Shown piece after piece: positions 1-5,300 of a stretch of 7,324 nt of DNA. Where the stretch lies: the NCBI GenBank assembly GCA_030451965.1, contig JAKDNE010000159.1, forward strand, positions 1 through 7,324, read 5' to 3'. Each line of letters begins with the position of its first letter. The first letter of the stretch is position 1. The notes under the pieces are model-generated. The model saw only the letters and a program-made list of their open reading frames with translations. It had not been told where the DNA came from and did no database searches. The position numbers were made by a program, and so were the translations under genes. The stretch comes from Brachybacterium sp. (GTDB lineage: Bacteria; Actinomycetota; Actinomycetes; Actinomycetales; Dermabacteraceae).

Positions 1-59
1 GGGTGCGCGTCGGGGGGGCGGCGCACCGCGGGCGGGGAGACGGGAGTGCGCGCAGCCAT
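1..59 (-). CDS. Start of a probable second importer permease (partial)
   Basis: An ATG at 59 opens a frame that stays open to the window edge and encodes MAARTPVSPPAVRRPPDAH, a short basic, proline-rich stretch typical of the cytoplasmic N-terminus before the first helix of a permease. A TGAGG Shine-Dalgarno-like sequence lies about ten bases upstream. In this overlap the third codon positions are G or C in 17 of 19 codons, against 15 of 20 in the frame of the upstream permease, so coding seems to pass to this frame. YclNOPQ-type importers have two FecCD permeases encoded side by side, so a second permease is expected here. Only 19 codons are visible, so the identity rests on context. Confidence 0.45.
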   Translation of the reverse strand, partial: MAARTPVSPPAVRRPPDAH

Positions 60-1059
60 GCCGACGCTGCCTCAGCAGGAGGGCGATGAACACGACGGCC
101 CCGACGATTCCGAGGATCAGGGAGACCGGCACCTCGAAGGGCATGATGATGGTGCGGCCGATGAGGTCGCAGACGGTGACGATCGCGATGCCCAGCAGGC
201 ACACCCAGGGCAGGTTCGTGCGCAGGTCGTCGCCGCGGATCATCGAGATCACGTTGGGCACGATCAGTCCCAGGAAGGGCAGGTTGCCGACCACCACGGT
301 GACCACGCCGGTGGCGATGGCGACCAGCCCGGTGCCCAGCAGCAGCACCCGCTGATAGTTCACGCCGACGTTGGTGGCGATGTCCTCGCCCAGGCCGATG
401 ACGGTGAGCCGATCGGCGACCCAGAACACGGCGATCCCCACCAGCAGCACGATCCACAGCACCTCGTAGTTGCCGCGCAGCACCGAGGTGAAGGAGCCGG
501 CGAACCAGACGCCGAGGTTCTGGAGGGCGTCGAACTGGAGCGCCACGAAGGTGGAGACCGCGCCGACGACGGCGCCGAGCATGATGCCGATGATCGGCAC
601 GATGAGGGAGCTGCGCAGGGTGACCTTCCGCAGGAACAGGAAGAACACCAGGGTCCCGACGAAGGAGAAGACGATCGCGACCGTCATCCGGGTCAGCAGC
701 CCGGCGTCCGGGATCATCACCATCACCAGGATCAGCCCCAGCCCGGCCCATTCGGTGGTGCCGGTGGTGGTCGGCTCCACGAAGCGGTTCTGGGTCATCA
801 GCTGCATGATCAACCCGCACATCGCCATCGCAGCCCCGGAGAGGACCAGGGCCACGGTGCGCGGGATGCGGGTGATCGCGAACATCTCGGCACCGTTCTC
901 GGTGCCGAAGATGTCGTAGACACCGATGAACAGGGAGGCGACCAGCAGCAGCGCGACCACCGCGATGCCGATCACGAGCTTGCCGTCGATCAGGCGCTCG
1001 CGCCCGCGGCGCCGCTGCGGCGGCGGCGGCGCCTCGGTGGCGAGGGAAGGACTGGACAT
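1..1059 (-). CDS. FecCD-family siderophore ABC transporter permease (3' end outside window)
   Basis: Inner-membrane subunit that, with a partner permease and an ATPase, passes an iron-siderophore from the binding lipoprotein into the cytoplasm. 353 codons are visible without a stop. After a basic, proline-rich N-terminus (1-27), the first helix spans about 28-47. Further visible motifs are RIPRT (64-68), MTQNRFVEPTTTGTTEWAGL (88-107), the strongly conserved GIMLGAVVGAVSTFVALQF (158-176), GNLPFLGLIVPN (258-269) and the C-terminal helix PVSLILGIVGAVVFIALLLR (311-330). The 88-176 region closely resembles Bacillus YclN and the CeuB/FatD group from memory, which import petrobactin or catechol-type ferri-siderophores; the actual substrate is unknown. 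The start is fixed by AGGAG (1065-1069) five bases before the ATG. Family members usually end near residue 333; here a proline/arginine-rich tail continues, overlapping the next apparent start. Confidence 0.92.
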   Translation of the reverse strand, partial: MSSPSLATEAPPPPQRRRGRERLIDGKLVIGIAVVALLLVASLFIGVYDIFGTENGAEMFAITRIPRTVALVLSGAAMAMCGLIMQLMTQNRFVEPTTTGTTEWAGLGLILVMVMIPDAGLLTRMTVAIVFSFVGTLVFFLFLRKVTLRSSLIVPIIGIMLGAVVGAVSTFVALQFDALQNLGVWFAGSFTSVLRGNYEVLWIVLLVGIAVFWVADRLTVIGLGEDIATNVGVNYQRVLLLGTGLVAIATGVVTVVVGNLPFLGLIVPNVISMIRGDDLRTNLPWVCLLGIAIVTVCDLIGRTIIMPFEVPVSLILGIVGAVVFIALLLRQRRHGCAHSRLPARGAPPPRRAP

Positions 1060-1123
1060 CAGATCTCCTGGGGGGAGCGGGCGCTCGCCGCGGGCCCGAC
1101 GGTGGCTGCGGCGATGCGCGTCA

Positions 1124-1156
1124 CGGCGGGCCGGACCGGAGGGGTCCAGCCCGCCG
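1124..1156 (-). terminator. Strong hairpin between binding-protein and permease genes
   Basis: Inverted repeat: 8 bp outer stem (1124-1131 with 1149-1156, GGCGGGC/GCCCGCC plus one C-G pair), one C/A mismatch, 5 bp inner stem GGACC/GGTCC, loop GGAGG. It begins 29 nt after the binding-protein stop codon and has no T-tract. Such hairpins between a binding-protein gene and the next transporter gene often act as partial terminators or 3' stabilisers, giving more binding protein than permease. The structure is seen directly; the role is inferred. Confidence 0.6.
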
Positions 1157-1184
1157 CGCGGAGGTCAGCGACGGCGTTCGTGGC

Positions 1185-2189
1185 TCAGGCCTTGGCCTCG
1201 AGGGCGTCGGCGAGGTCGGTGAAGAACTCGGTATAGGTCTGGATCGACTCGTTGGTGTACGTGTCCGCCGGCATATAGACGATGTTGTCCTCCGCGACCG
1301 CCGTGACCCCGGAGAGCGCCTCGGAGGAGTCGAGGACCTCGTTGGCGGGGGTGTACTCCGGGTCGTCGGCGGAGATCGCCGCGTCCCGGTCCATGACCAG
1401 GATCCAGTCGGGATTCGCATCGGCGATGGCCTCGACGGAGATGTCGTCGCCCTGGTGGTCGTCGCTCGCCCCCTCGATCTCGAGCGCGGGGGCCAGCCCG
1501 AGCGCTTCGAAGGTCCAGCCCAGGGTGCGGCCCATGCCGGGTGCGATAAAGCCGATGTCCCCGCCGGAGGTGGTGACGGCCATGACCGTGGCCGCGCCGT
1601 CGTACGCGGAGCGCACGCGCTCCATCGCGGCGTCGAGGTCGGTGCCGAGCTGCTCGGCCTCGGTCTCCTTGCCGAAGACCTGGCCCAGCACGCCCACCTG
1701 GCGCTTCAGCTCGTCGGCGAAGGGCTCTCCCTCCCGCGGGTCCAGCTCGAGGATGGTGGCCTCAGGGGCGTACTTCTCGAAGTCCTCGTGGTACTGGGTG
1801 AACCGCTGACCGTTGACGATCAGGGTCGGCTCGGCGGCGACCACCGCCTCGAGGTCGGGCTCGCGGTGGAGGCCCAGGTCGATGATCGACTCGTCGTCCT
1901 TGAGCGGGTTGGTCGTGGGCATCAGGGCGCGAGAGGCGGCGGTGAGGGTGACGTCCCAGTCGGCGAGCGTCTCGAAGGTGCGGTTATCGGTCGCGACCAC
2001 GGAGGCCGGCGGGACCTCGACGGTCTGGGGACCGTTGTTGTCCTCGACCTCGACGGTGCCTGCCGCCCCGGCCTCGTCGGCGGCGCCGGCGCCGGTCTCA
2101 TCGGAGGAGGCTCCACAGGCGGTCAGGACGAGCCCGAGGGCGCCGGCGGTGGACAGGGCGCCGAAGTGGCGGCGGGTGACGGAAGTCAT
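1185..2189 (-). CDS. Iron-siderophore ABC transporter substrate-binding lipoprotein
   Basis: Membrane-anchored extracellular receptor that captures a ferri-siderophore and delivers it to the permease encoded next. It has 334 residues, normal for the family. The signal peptide has TRRHF (5-9), which fits a twin-arginine motif, a hydrophobic stretch (10-21) and lipobox LTAC with the lipidated Cys at 25. A Gly/Ala/acidic linker (26-45) follows, then a Peripla_BP_2 (FepB/FhuD-like) fold from about 62 to 305. VEVPPASVVATDNRTFETL (58-76), LGLHREPDLEAVVAAEPTLI (105-124) and the second-lobe segment DANPDWILVMDRD (257-269) are typical of the YclQ/CeuE/FatB group that binds petrobactin or catecholates. 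The start is supported by GAGAAAG seven bases upstream. The control region carries an iron box, so repression by iron through a DtxR/IdeR-type regulator is likely. Exact ligand not determinable. Confidence 0.92.
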   Translation of the reverse strand: MTSVTRRHFGALSTAGALGLVLTACGASSDETGAGAADEAGAAGTVEVEDNNGPQTVEVPPASVVATDNRTFETLADWDVTLTAASRALMPTTNPLKDDESIIDLGLHREPDLEAVVAAEPTLIVNGQRFTQYHEDFEKYAPEATILELDPREGEPFADELKRQVGVLGQVFGKETEAEQLGTDLDAAMERVRSAYDGAATVMAVTTSGGDIGFIAPGMGRTLGWTFEALGLAPALEIEGASDDHQGDDISVEAIADANPDWILVMDRDAAISADDPEYTPANEVLDSSEALSGVTAVAEDNIVYMPADTYTNESIQTYTEFFTDLADALEAKA

Positions 2190-2233
2190 GGAATGGCTTT
2201 CTCGGGAGGGCTCCGGGTGCCGGCGTGCGGGAC

Positions 2234-2245
2234 ACCCTGCAGGGT
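2234..2245. promoter_or_regulatory. Perfect 12-bp palindrome in the binding-protein leader
   Basis: ACCCTGCAGGGT is its own reverse complement. After one C/C mismatch on each side, GA/TC pairing resumes, giving an interrupted 18-bp dyad (2231-2248). It lies between the iron box and the binding-protein start, just downstream of the likely transcription start. It could be a second operator or a small mRNA hairpin; no known regulator consensus is recognised. Confidence 0.4.
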
Positions 2246-2251
2246 CTCCAC

Positions 2252-2270
2252 TGAGGCTAGCCTTCCCTGA
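2252..2270 (-). promoter_or_regulatory. DtxR/IdeR-type iron box
   Basis: TGAGGCTAGCCTTCCCTGA matches the DtxR/IdeR consensus TTAGGTTAGCCTAACCTAA at 14 of 19 positions, including the core GG-TAGCCT. The centre AGGCTAGCCT is a perfect 10-bp palindrome. The site sits 63 bases upstream of the binding-protein start codon and overlaps a possible -10 element, the usual place for iron-dependent repression. The match is direct; the regulator's identity is inferred from the family. Confidence 0.75.
2254..2259 (-). promoter_or_regulatory. Possible -10 element of the siderophore importer operon
   Basis: On the minus strand TAGCCT fits the actinobacterial TANNNT -10 pattern and lies inside the iron box, so a bound repressor would block it. 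Transcription would start near 2247, giving a leader of about 58 nt. No good -35 hexamer is seen 16-18 bases upstream, so the call is tentative. Confidence 0.35.
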
Positions 2271-2325
2271 TCGGTTTTCGCCACTCCGGACTTGCTTTAT
2301 TGGCCGGAATTCACCCCGGGGACCC

Positions 2326-2341
2326 TGTGGACCTGATCACA
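2326..2341. promoter_or_regulatory. CRP/GlxR-like palindrome
   Basis: TGTGG-ACCTGA-TCACA matches the CRP-family consensus TGTGA-N6-TCACA at 9 of 10 defined positions. The dyad extends outward by one base pair per arm (CCTGTG and CACAGG, 2324-2343). Its centre is about 71 bases upstream of the transcription start predicted for the YCII-sigma operon, a spacing used by CRP-type activators. It could instead act on the divergent importer genes. One site by eye in a GC-rich window may be chance. Confidence 0.4.
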
Positions 2342-2371
2342 GGCACCGGAGGCCGAGGGATCTGCGGTGAC

Positions 2372-2398
2372 TGTCGATCTGGGCCACCCTCATTCGTC
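2372..2398 (+). promoter_or_regulatory. ECF42-type promoter of the YCII-sigma operon
   Basis: TGTCGA (2372-2377), a 17-base spacer, then CGTC (2395-2398). As I recall it, the target promoter published for ECF42 sigma factors in Streptomyces venezuelae has TGTCGA at -35 and CG(A/T)C at -10, found in front of DGPF-protein genes. This is an exact match, placed upstream of a YCII/DGPF gene cotranscribed with an ECF42 sigma gene. Transcription should start near 2405, leaving a leader of about 47 nt. No other TGTCGA with a matching -10 was found by eye in the window. Confidence 0.75.
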
Positions 2399-2451
2399 AT
2401 AGTGGTGTCCGGGCCGCTCGGCCCGGTGCACGCACCACCGAAGGAGTCACC

Positions 2452-2802
2452 ATGAAGTACGTCCTGCTGCTGATGGGGAATCTGGCCGACGAGCGCTGCG
2501 GGGAGACCGAGGAGGTCCCCGGCCCCGAGGAGTTCATCGCCTTCGACGCGGAGCTCCAGGAGGCGGGAGTGCTGGCCGGCGGCTTCGCCCTCACCGATCC
2601 GGAGGAGGGCACCAGCCTGAGCAAGGCCTCGCGGGAGGCCGAGCCGGTGATCACCGCCGGCCCCTACGCCGAGAGTCGGGAATTCGTGGGCGGCACCATC
2701 GTGATCGAGGTCGACTCGCTCGACGACGCCCTGGCCTGGGCCGCGAAGTGCCCCGGCGCGATCGGGGGCCGCATCGAGATCCGGCCGCTGCTGGAGATGT
2801 GA
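2452..2802 (+). CDS. YCII-related (DGPF-family) small protein
   Basis: Small cytoplasmic protein of 116 residues with the ferredoxin-like YCII fold. It opens with the family's MKYVLLL strand, followed by the helix PEEFIAFDAELQEAGVLAGG (25-44), TAGPYAESREFVGG (68-81) and the strand-helix IVIEVDSLDDALAWAAKCPG (83-102), ending in IEIRPL (108-113). The motif that names the family, DGPF, reads AGPY here (69-72): Asp and Phe are both replaced, while the downstream AES-(K/R)E-xxGG is intact. GGAG lies five bases before the ATG. The gene is 5 nt upstream of an ECF sigma gene and behind an ECF42-type promoter. In the known ECF42 modules such proteins are the sigma factor's targets; their biochemical role is not established, so none is assigned. 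Confidence 0.9.
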   Translation: MKYVLLLMGNLADERCGETEEVPGPEEFIAFDAELQEAGVLAGGFALTDPEEGTSLSKASREAEPVITAGPYAESREFVGGTIVIEVDSLDDALAWAAKCPGAIGGRIEIRPLLEM

Positions 2803-2807
2803 GAGAG

Positions 2808-4085
2808 ATGATCCCTGAGGCGGTGCCCGACGGGCGGCCGACGGATGACGCGCTGTCCCGGGTGCACCGGGAGGAGCACAGTCGCCTGCTGGCCACCCTC
2901 GTGCGCCGCTTCGGGGATCTCGACCTCGCCGAGGACGCCGCCCAGGAGGCGATGGAGAGCGCGCTGCGCACCTGGCCCGCGCAGGGGGTGCCCCGCAGTC
3001 CGCTGGCCTGGCTGACCACGGTGGCGACCCGCTCCGCCCTGGACCGGGTGCGGCGTGATGCCACGTCCGCACGGCGCCTGGCCGAGCTCCGGGTGCGGGA
3101 GGGCGTGCGCGCCGCGGTCCCTGCGGACGAGGCGGCGCTGAGTGCCGGGGACCTGCCTGATGAACGGCTGGCGATGCTGATGGGCTGCTGCCATCCGGCG
3201 ATCGCCCCGGCCGACAGGATCGCGCTGATGCTGCGCTTCGTGGGCTCGCTGAACACGGAGGAGGTCGCGCAGTCGCTGCTGCTGCCGGTGCCGACGCTGC
3301 AGGCCCGGATCACCCGGGTGAAGAAGCGGATCACCACCCACCGCATATCGCTCACGGTCCCGACCGATCCCGTCGAGCGCGCCCGGCGGCTGCCGCTCGT
3401 GCTGACGTCGATCTCGCTGATCTTCACCGAGGGGTATGCGGCGACCAGCGGCGACACCTCGATCCGTCGCGAGCTCACGGCGGAGGCGATCCGGCTGGCG
3501 CGCCTCACCCACCGACTGCTCCCCGTCCCCGCCGAGCCGCAGGGACTCCTCGCCCTGCTGCTGCTCACCGAGGCGCGCTCCCCCGCCCGCGACGATGCCG
3601 CGGGGATCCCCGTCCCCCTCGAGGAGCAGGACCGGTCCCGCTGGGACACGGAGCTGATCGCCGAGGGGCTCGCGCTGACGCAGCTCGCCGCCGCTCGCGC
3701 GGATGCCGGCCGGTTCACGATCCAGGCCGCGATCGCCGCGGTCCACGCCGAGTCCTCCCGCTTCGAGGACACCGACTGGGCCCAGATCGTGGCGCTCTAC
3801 GATCTGCTGCTCGCCCGGGGTGACGATCCGGTGGTGCGGATGAACCGTGCCATCGCGGTGGGGCGGGCGCAGACGCCGGCGGAGGGTCTCGCCCTGCTGG
3901 AGCAGCTGGGCGAGGAGCCGCGGCTGCGGCGTCATCATCCCTTCCATGTCGCGCTGGCGCTGTTCCATGAGGAGCTGGGGCGGATGGAGGAGGCGGTGGC
4001 TGCCTGGCACCGGGCGCTGGACCTGGTGGGAAGCACAGCGGAGCGGCGGTTCATCGAGCGGCGGCTCGCCCGCCACGGGGAGTGA
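2808..4085 (+). CDS. ECF RNA polymerase sigma factor, ECF42 group, with C-terminal TPR-like extension
   Basis: Directs RNA polymerase to a small regulon. It has 425 residues, twice a minimal ECF sigma. The sigma-2 region spans about 20-90, with DLDLAEDAAQEAMESAL (37-53) and PLAWLTTVATRSALDRVRR (65-83). A linker leads to sigma-4 (about 118-178), with DERLAMLMGCCHPAI (118-132, including the group's CCHP) and helix-turn-helix LNTEEVAQSLLLPVPTLQAR (148-167). The extension (185-425) shows LIFTEGYAATSG (204-215; most relatives have NEGY), GRFTIQAAIAAVHAES (301-316), DWAQIVALYDLL (323-334), PVVRMNRAIAVG (341-352) and HHPFHVALALFHEELGRMEE (377-396). In ECF42 members this extension is needed for activity and replaces an anti-sigma factor; none is encoded here. 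An in-frame GTG at 2748 lies inside the YCII gene; the ATG at 2808, five bases after the YCII stop, is preferred. Confidence 0.92.
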   Translation: MIPEAVPDGRPTDDALSRVHREEHSRLLATLVRRFGDLDLAEDAAQEAMESALRTWPAQGVPRSPLAWLTTVATRSALDRVRRDATSARRLAELRVREGVRAAVPADEAALSAGDLPDERLAMLMGCCHPAIAPADRIALMLRFVGSLNTEEVAQSLLLPVPTLQARITRVKKRITTHRISLTVPTDPVERARRLPLVLTSISLIFTEGYAATSGDTSIRRELTAEAIRLARLTHRLLPVPAEPQGLLALLLLTEARSPARDDAAGIPVPLEEQDRSRWDTELIAEGLALTQLAAARADAGRFTIQAAIAAVHAESSRFEDTDWAQIVALYDLLLARGDDPVVRMNRAIAVGRAQTPAEGLALLEQLGEEPRLRRHHPFHVALALFHEELGRMEEAVAAWHRALDLVGSTAERRFIERRLARHGE

Positions 4086-4095
4086 ACCACGACAG

Positions 4096-4136
4096 GGAGC
4101 GGATGCTCCAGACGGCCTGACTCGGGGTATGCCGAG
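4096..4136 (+). terminator. Two short hairpins after the sigma factor gene
   Basis: GGAGC-GGAT-GCTCC (4096-4109) and CTCGG-N6-CCGAG (4121-4136) are perfect 5-bp stems beginning 10 nt after the sigma stop codon. Neither has a T-tract. Together they are the best candidate for an end of the YCII-sigma transcript before the EamA gene, but the stems are short for this base composition. Confidence 0.3.
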
Positions 4137-4208
4137 CGTGCCGGAGTCGAGGATGGACGCTGCGGGCACCGCACGGAGCACGGTCGAGCAGATGCCGACC
4201 CTCGGGAC

Positions 4209-4214
4209 GATACT
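4209..4214 (+). promoter_or_regulatory. Possible -10 element for a leaderless transcript of the EamA gene
   Basis: GATACT matches the -10 consensus at 4 of 6 bases and ends six bases before the ATG at 4221. That is the spacing expected if transcription starts on the A of that ATG. No convincing -35 is seen. Confidence 0.3.
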
Positions 4215-4220
4215 GGCGTG

Positions 4221-4271
4221 ATGGCCGCAGCACCCGTCCTCGCAGCCCCTCACCGTCCCGCGCTGCGATGA
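4221..4271 (+). CDS. Possible 16-codon leader ORF coupled to the EamA gene
   Basis: ATG at 4221 encodes MAAAPVLAAPHRPALR, and its TGA stop (4269-4271) overlaps the ATG of the transporter gene (4268) as ATGA. The transporter start has no Shine-Dalgarno sequence of its own, so ribosomes ending this ORF could restart there. The leader ORF also lacks a Shine-Dalgarno sequence but would be leaderless if the -10 at 4209-4214 is real. The peptide is Ala/Pro-rich and resembles nothing I know, and it shows no run of a regulatory amino acid as in classical attenuators. It could be chance in a short stretch. Confidence 0.35.
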   Translation: MAAAPVLAAPHRPALR

Positions 4272-5131
4272 GCTCTATCGCCCTCGGGCTGGTGCTCCTG
4301 GCGGCCGTCTGCCACGCGGTGTGGAACCTCGCCGCGAAACGGGTGGCCGGCGGCGGGATCGCCTTCGTGTGGTGGTACGACGTGGTCTCCGTCGTGCTGT
4401 GGGCCCCGCTCGCCCTGCTCGTGCTGATGCGGAGCGAGGTCGGGCTCTCCTCCGCGCTGCTGCCCGCCGCGCTGGTCTCGGGTCTGATCCATGTCGCCTA
4501 CCAGCTCGCCCTGCAGACCGGATACGCCCGCGCCGACCTGGGCGTCGTCTATCCGGTGGCGCGCGGCGTGGGCCCTGTCCTGTCCATGGCGATCGCGATC
4601 CTCGTGCTCGGCGAGCGGCCCGGCTGGGTCGCCGGCATCGGCGCGCTCGTCATCGTCGCGGGGATCGTGGTGGTCGCTGCCGGGAGATCGATCGCCGGGC
4701 GCCACGGATTCCGTGCCGGGGTGGCCTGGGGAGCGGCGACCGGGGTGGCGATCGCCGCGTACACGCTGTGGGACAGCTACGCGGTCACGACGCTGGGATT
4801 GCCGCCGGTGGGCTACTTCCTCACCGCCTGCCTGTGGCAGGTGCTGCTGATGACCCCTGCCCTGCTGCGTCGTCATCGCGAGAGCGTCGGGCCGGTCATA
4901 CGCGCCCACTGGCGGGAGGTCCGGCTCATCGCGGTCCTGTCACCCCTGGCCTACATACTGGTCCTGGAGGCGATGCGCACCGCACCGGTATCGCTGGTTG
5001 GCCCCGCGCGGGAGTCCAGCATCGTGGTGGGGTCGCTGCTGGCGTGGTGGCTGTTCAAGGAGCCGGACCCGCTGCGGCGAACCCTGGGTGCGGTGGTCGT
5101 GCTGGCCGGGATCGTGCTGATCGCGGTCTGA
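4268..5131 (+). CDS. EamA-family (drug/metabolite transporter superfamily) membrane transporter
   Basis: Integral cytoplasmic-membrane protein of 287 residues made of two homologous five-helix EamA repeats, about ten helices in total. Repeat one has LLAAVCHAVWNLAAKR (10-25), ALQTGYARADLGVVYPVARG (81-100, the re-entrant signature helix) and LVLGERP (112-118). Repeat two starts near 150, with AAYTLWDSYAV (163-172) and the matching segment APVSLVGPARESSIVVGSLL (239-258), ending WWLFKEP (260-266) and a final hydrophobic helix. This HAVWN/VYPVARG subfamily exports or exchanges small metabolites; no substrate can be assigned. The ATG has no Shine-Dalgarno sequence, and no in-frame upstream alternative looks better; initiation may depend on a short upstream ORF. 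The gene is separated from the sigma gene by 182 nt and is probably transcribed independently. Its stop codon runs straight into a large terminator hairpin. Confidence 0.88.
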   Translation: MSSIALGLVLLAAVCHAVWNLAAKRVAGGGIAFVWWYDVVSVVLWAPLALLVLMRSEVGLSSALLPAALVSGLIHVAYQLALQTGYARADLGVVYPVARGVGPVLSMAIAILVLGERPGWVAGIGALVIVAGIVVVAAGRSIAGRHGFRAGVAWGAATGVAIAAYTLWDSYAVTTLGLPPVGYFLTACLWQVLLMTPALLRRHRESVGPVIRAHWREVRLIAVLSPLAYILVLEAMRTAPVSLVGPARESSIVVGSLLAWWLFKEPDPLRRTLGAVVVLAGIVLIAV

Positions 5132-5180
5132 CCCCTCGGGTCCGGCGGTGGTCGGGCTCCGGCGGACGGGGTCGAGGGGT
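5131..5180. terminator. Large bidirectional terminator hairpin between convergent genes
   Basis: ACCCCTCG (5131-5138) pairs with CGAGGGGT (5173-5180) and GTCCG (5140-5144) with CGGAC (5163-5167); CGG/CCG pairing can continue further in. The stem starts on the last base of the EamA stop codon and ends 16 nt beyond the stop of the minus-strand small ORF, so it is well placed to end both transcripts. No T-tract, as is common in high-GC actinobacteria. Confidence 0.65.
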
Positions 5181-5195
5181 GGGTGCGGCTGCGGC

Positions 5196-5300
5196 TCAGC
5201 GCCCTCCGCGCAGCCGGTCCATCTCCTTGCGGACCCGGTCCTCGCTCCAGCCGGGGCCGAACAGGCCCCAGGCCCCGCCGCCGCCCATGACGGCTGTCAC
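5196..5300 (-). CDS. Probable small protein, translationally coupled to the methyltransferase gene
   Basis: A GTG at 5300 overlaps the methyltransferase stop (TGA, 5299-5297) as GTGA, the usual layout for translational coupling, and opens a 34-codon frame. An in-frame ATG at 5288 would give 30 residues. The peptide has a Gly-rich aromatic start (GGGGAWGLFGPGW) followed by a highly charged helix (SEDRVRKEMDRLRGGR). From the ATG onward nearly every codon ends in G or C (CTG, TTC, GAG, GAC, AAG), with one GGA as the exception, as in the neighbouring genes, which supports real coding. The frame ends just before the shared terminator hairpin. I do not recognise a family, and function is unknown. 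There is no transmembrane stretch. It is below the length most gene callers accept, so it is easily missed. Confidence 0.55.
   Translation of the reverse strand: MTAVMGGGGAWGLFGPGWSEDRVRKEMDRLRGGR

Noticed and set aside
46..1236. Long plus-strand open frame (396 codons) antisense to the permease
   Set aside because: It encodes a low-complexity Asp/His/Gln/Gly-rich product with no domain, lies opposite a well-conserved FecCD permease, and is the expected antisense shadow in GC-rich DNA.
1455..2270. Plus-strand open frame of 271 codons opposite the binding-protein gene
   Set aside because: Composition is Gly/Val/Leu-rich without recognisable motifs, and it crosses the iron box and promoter region; the minus strand carries a complete lipoprotein with signal peptide.
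2748..2807. GTG start for the sigma factor inside the YCII gene
   Set aside because: It would add 20 residues with no family match (Arg/Pro-rich, out-of-frame YCII sequence). The ATG at 2808, five bases after the YCII stop, gives the usual N-terminus.
2664..4253. Minus-strand open frame of 529 codons opposite the sigma factor gene
   Set aside because: Arg/Gly/Pro/Gln-rich translation with no domain; the plus strand holds all ECF42 motifs. Stop codons are rare by chance at this base composition.
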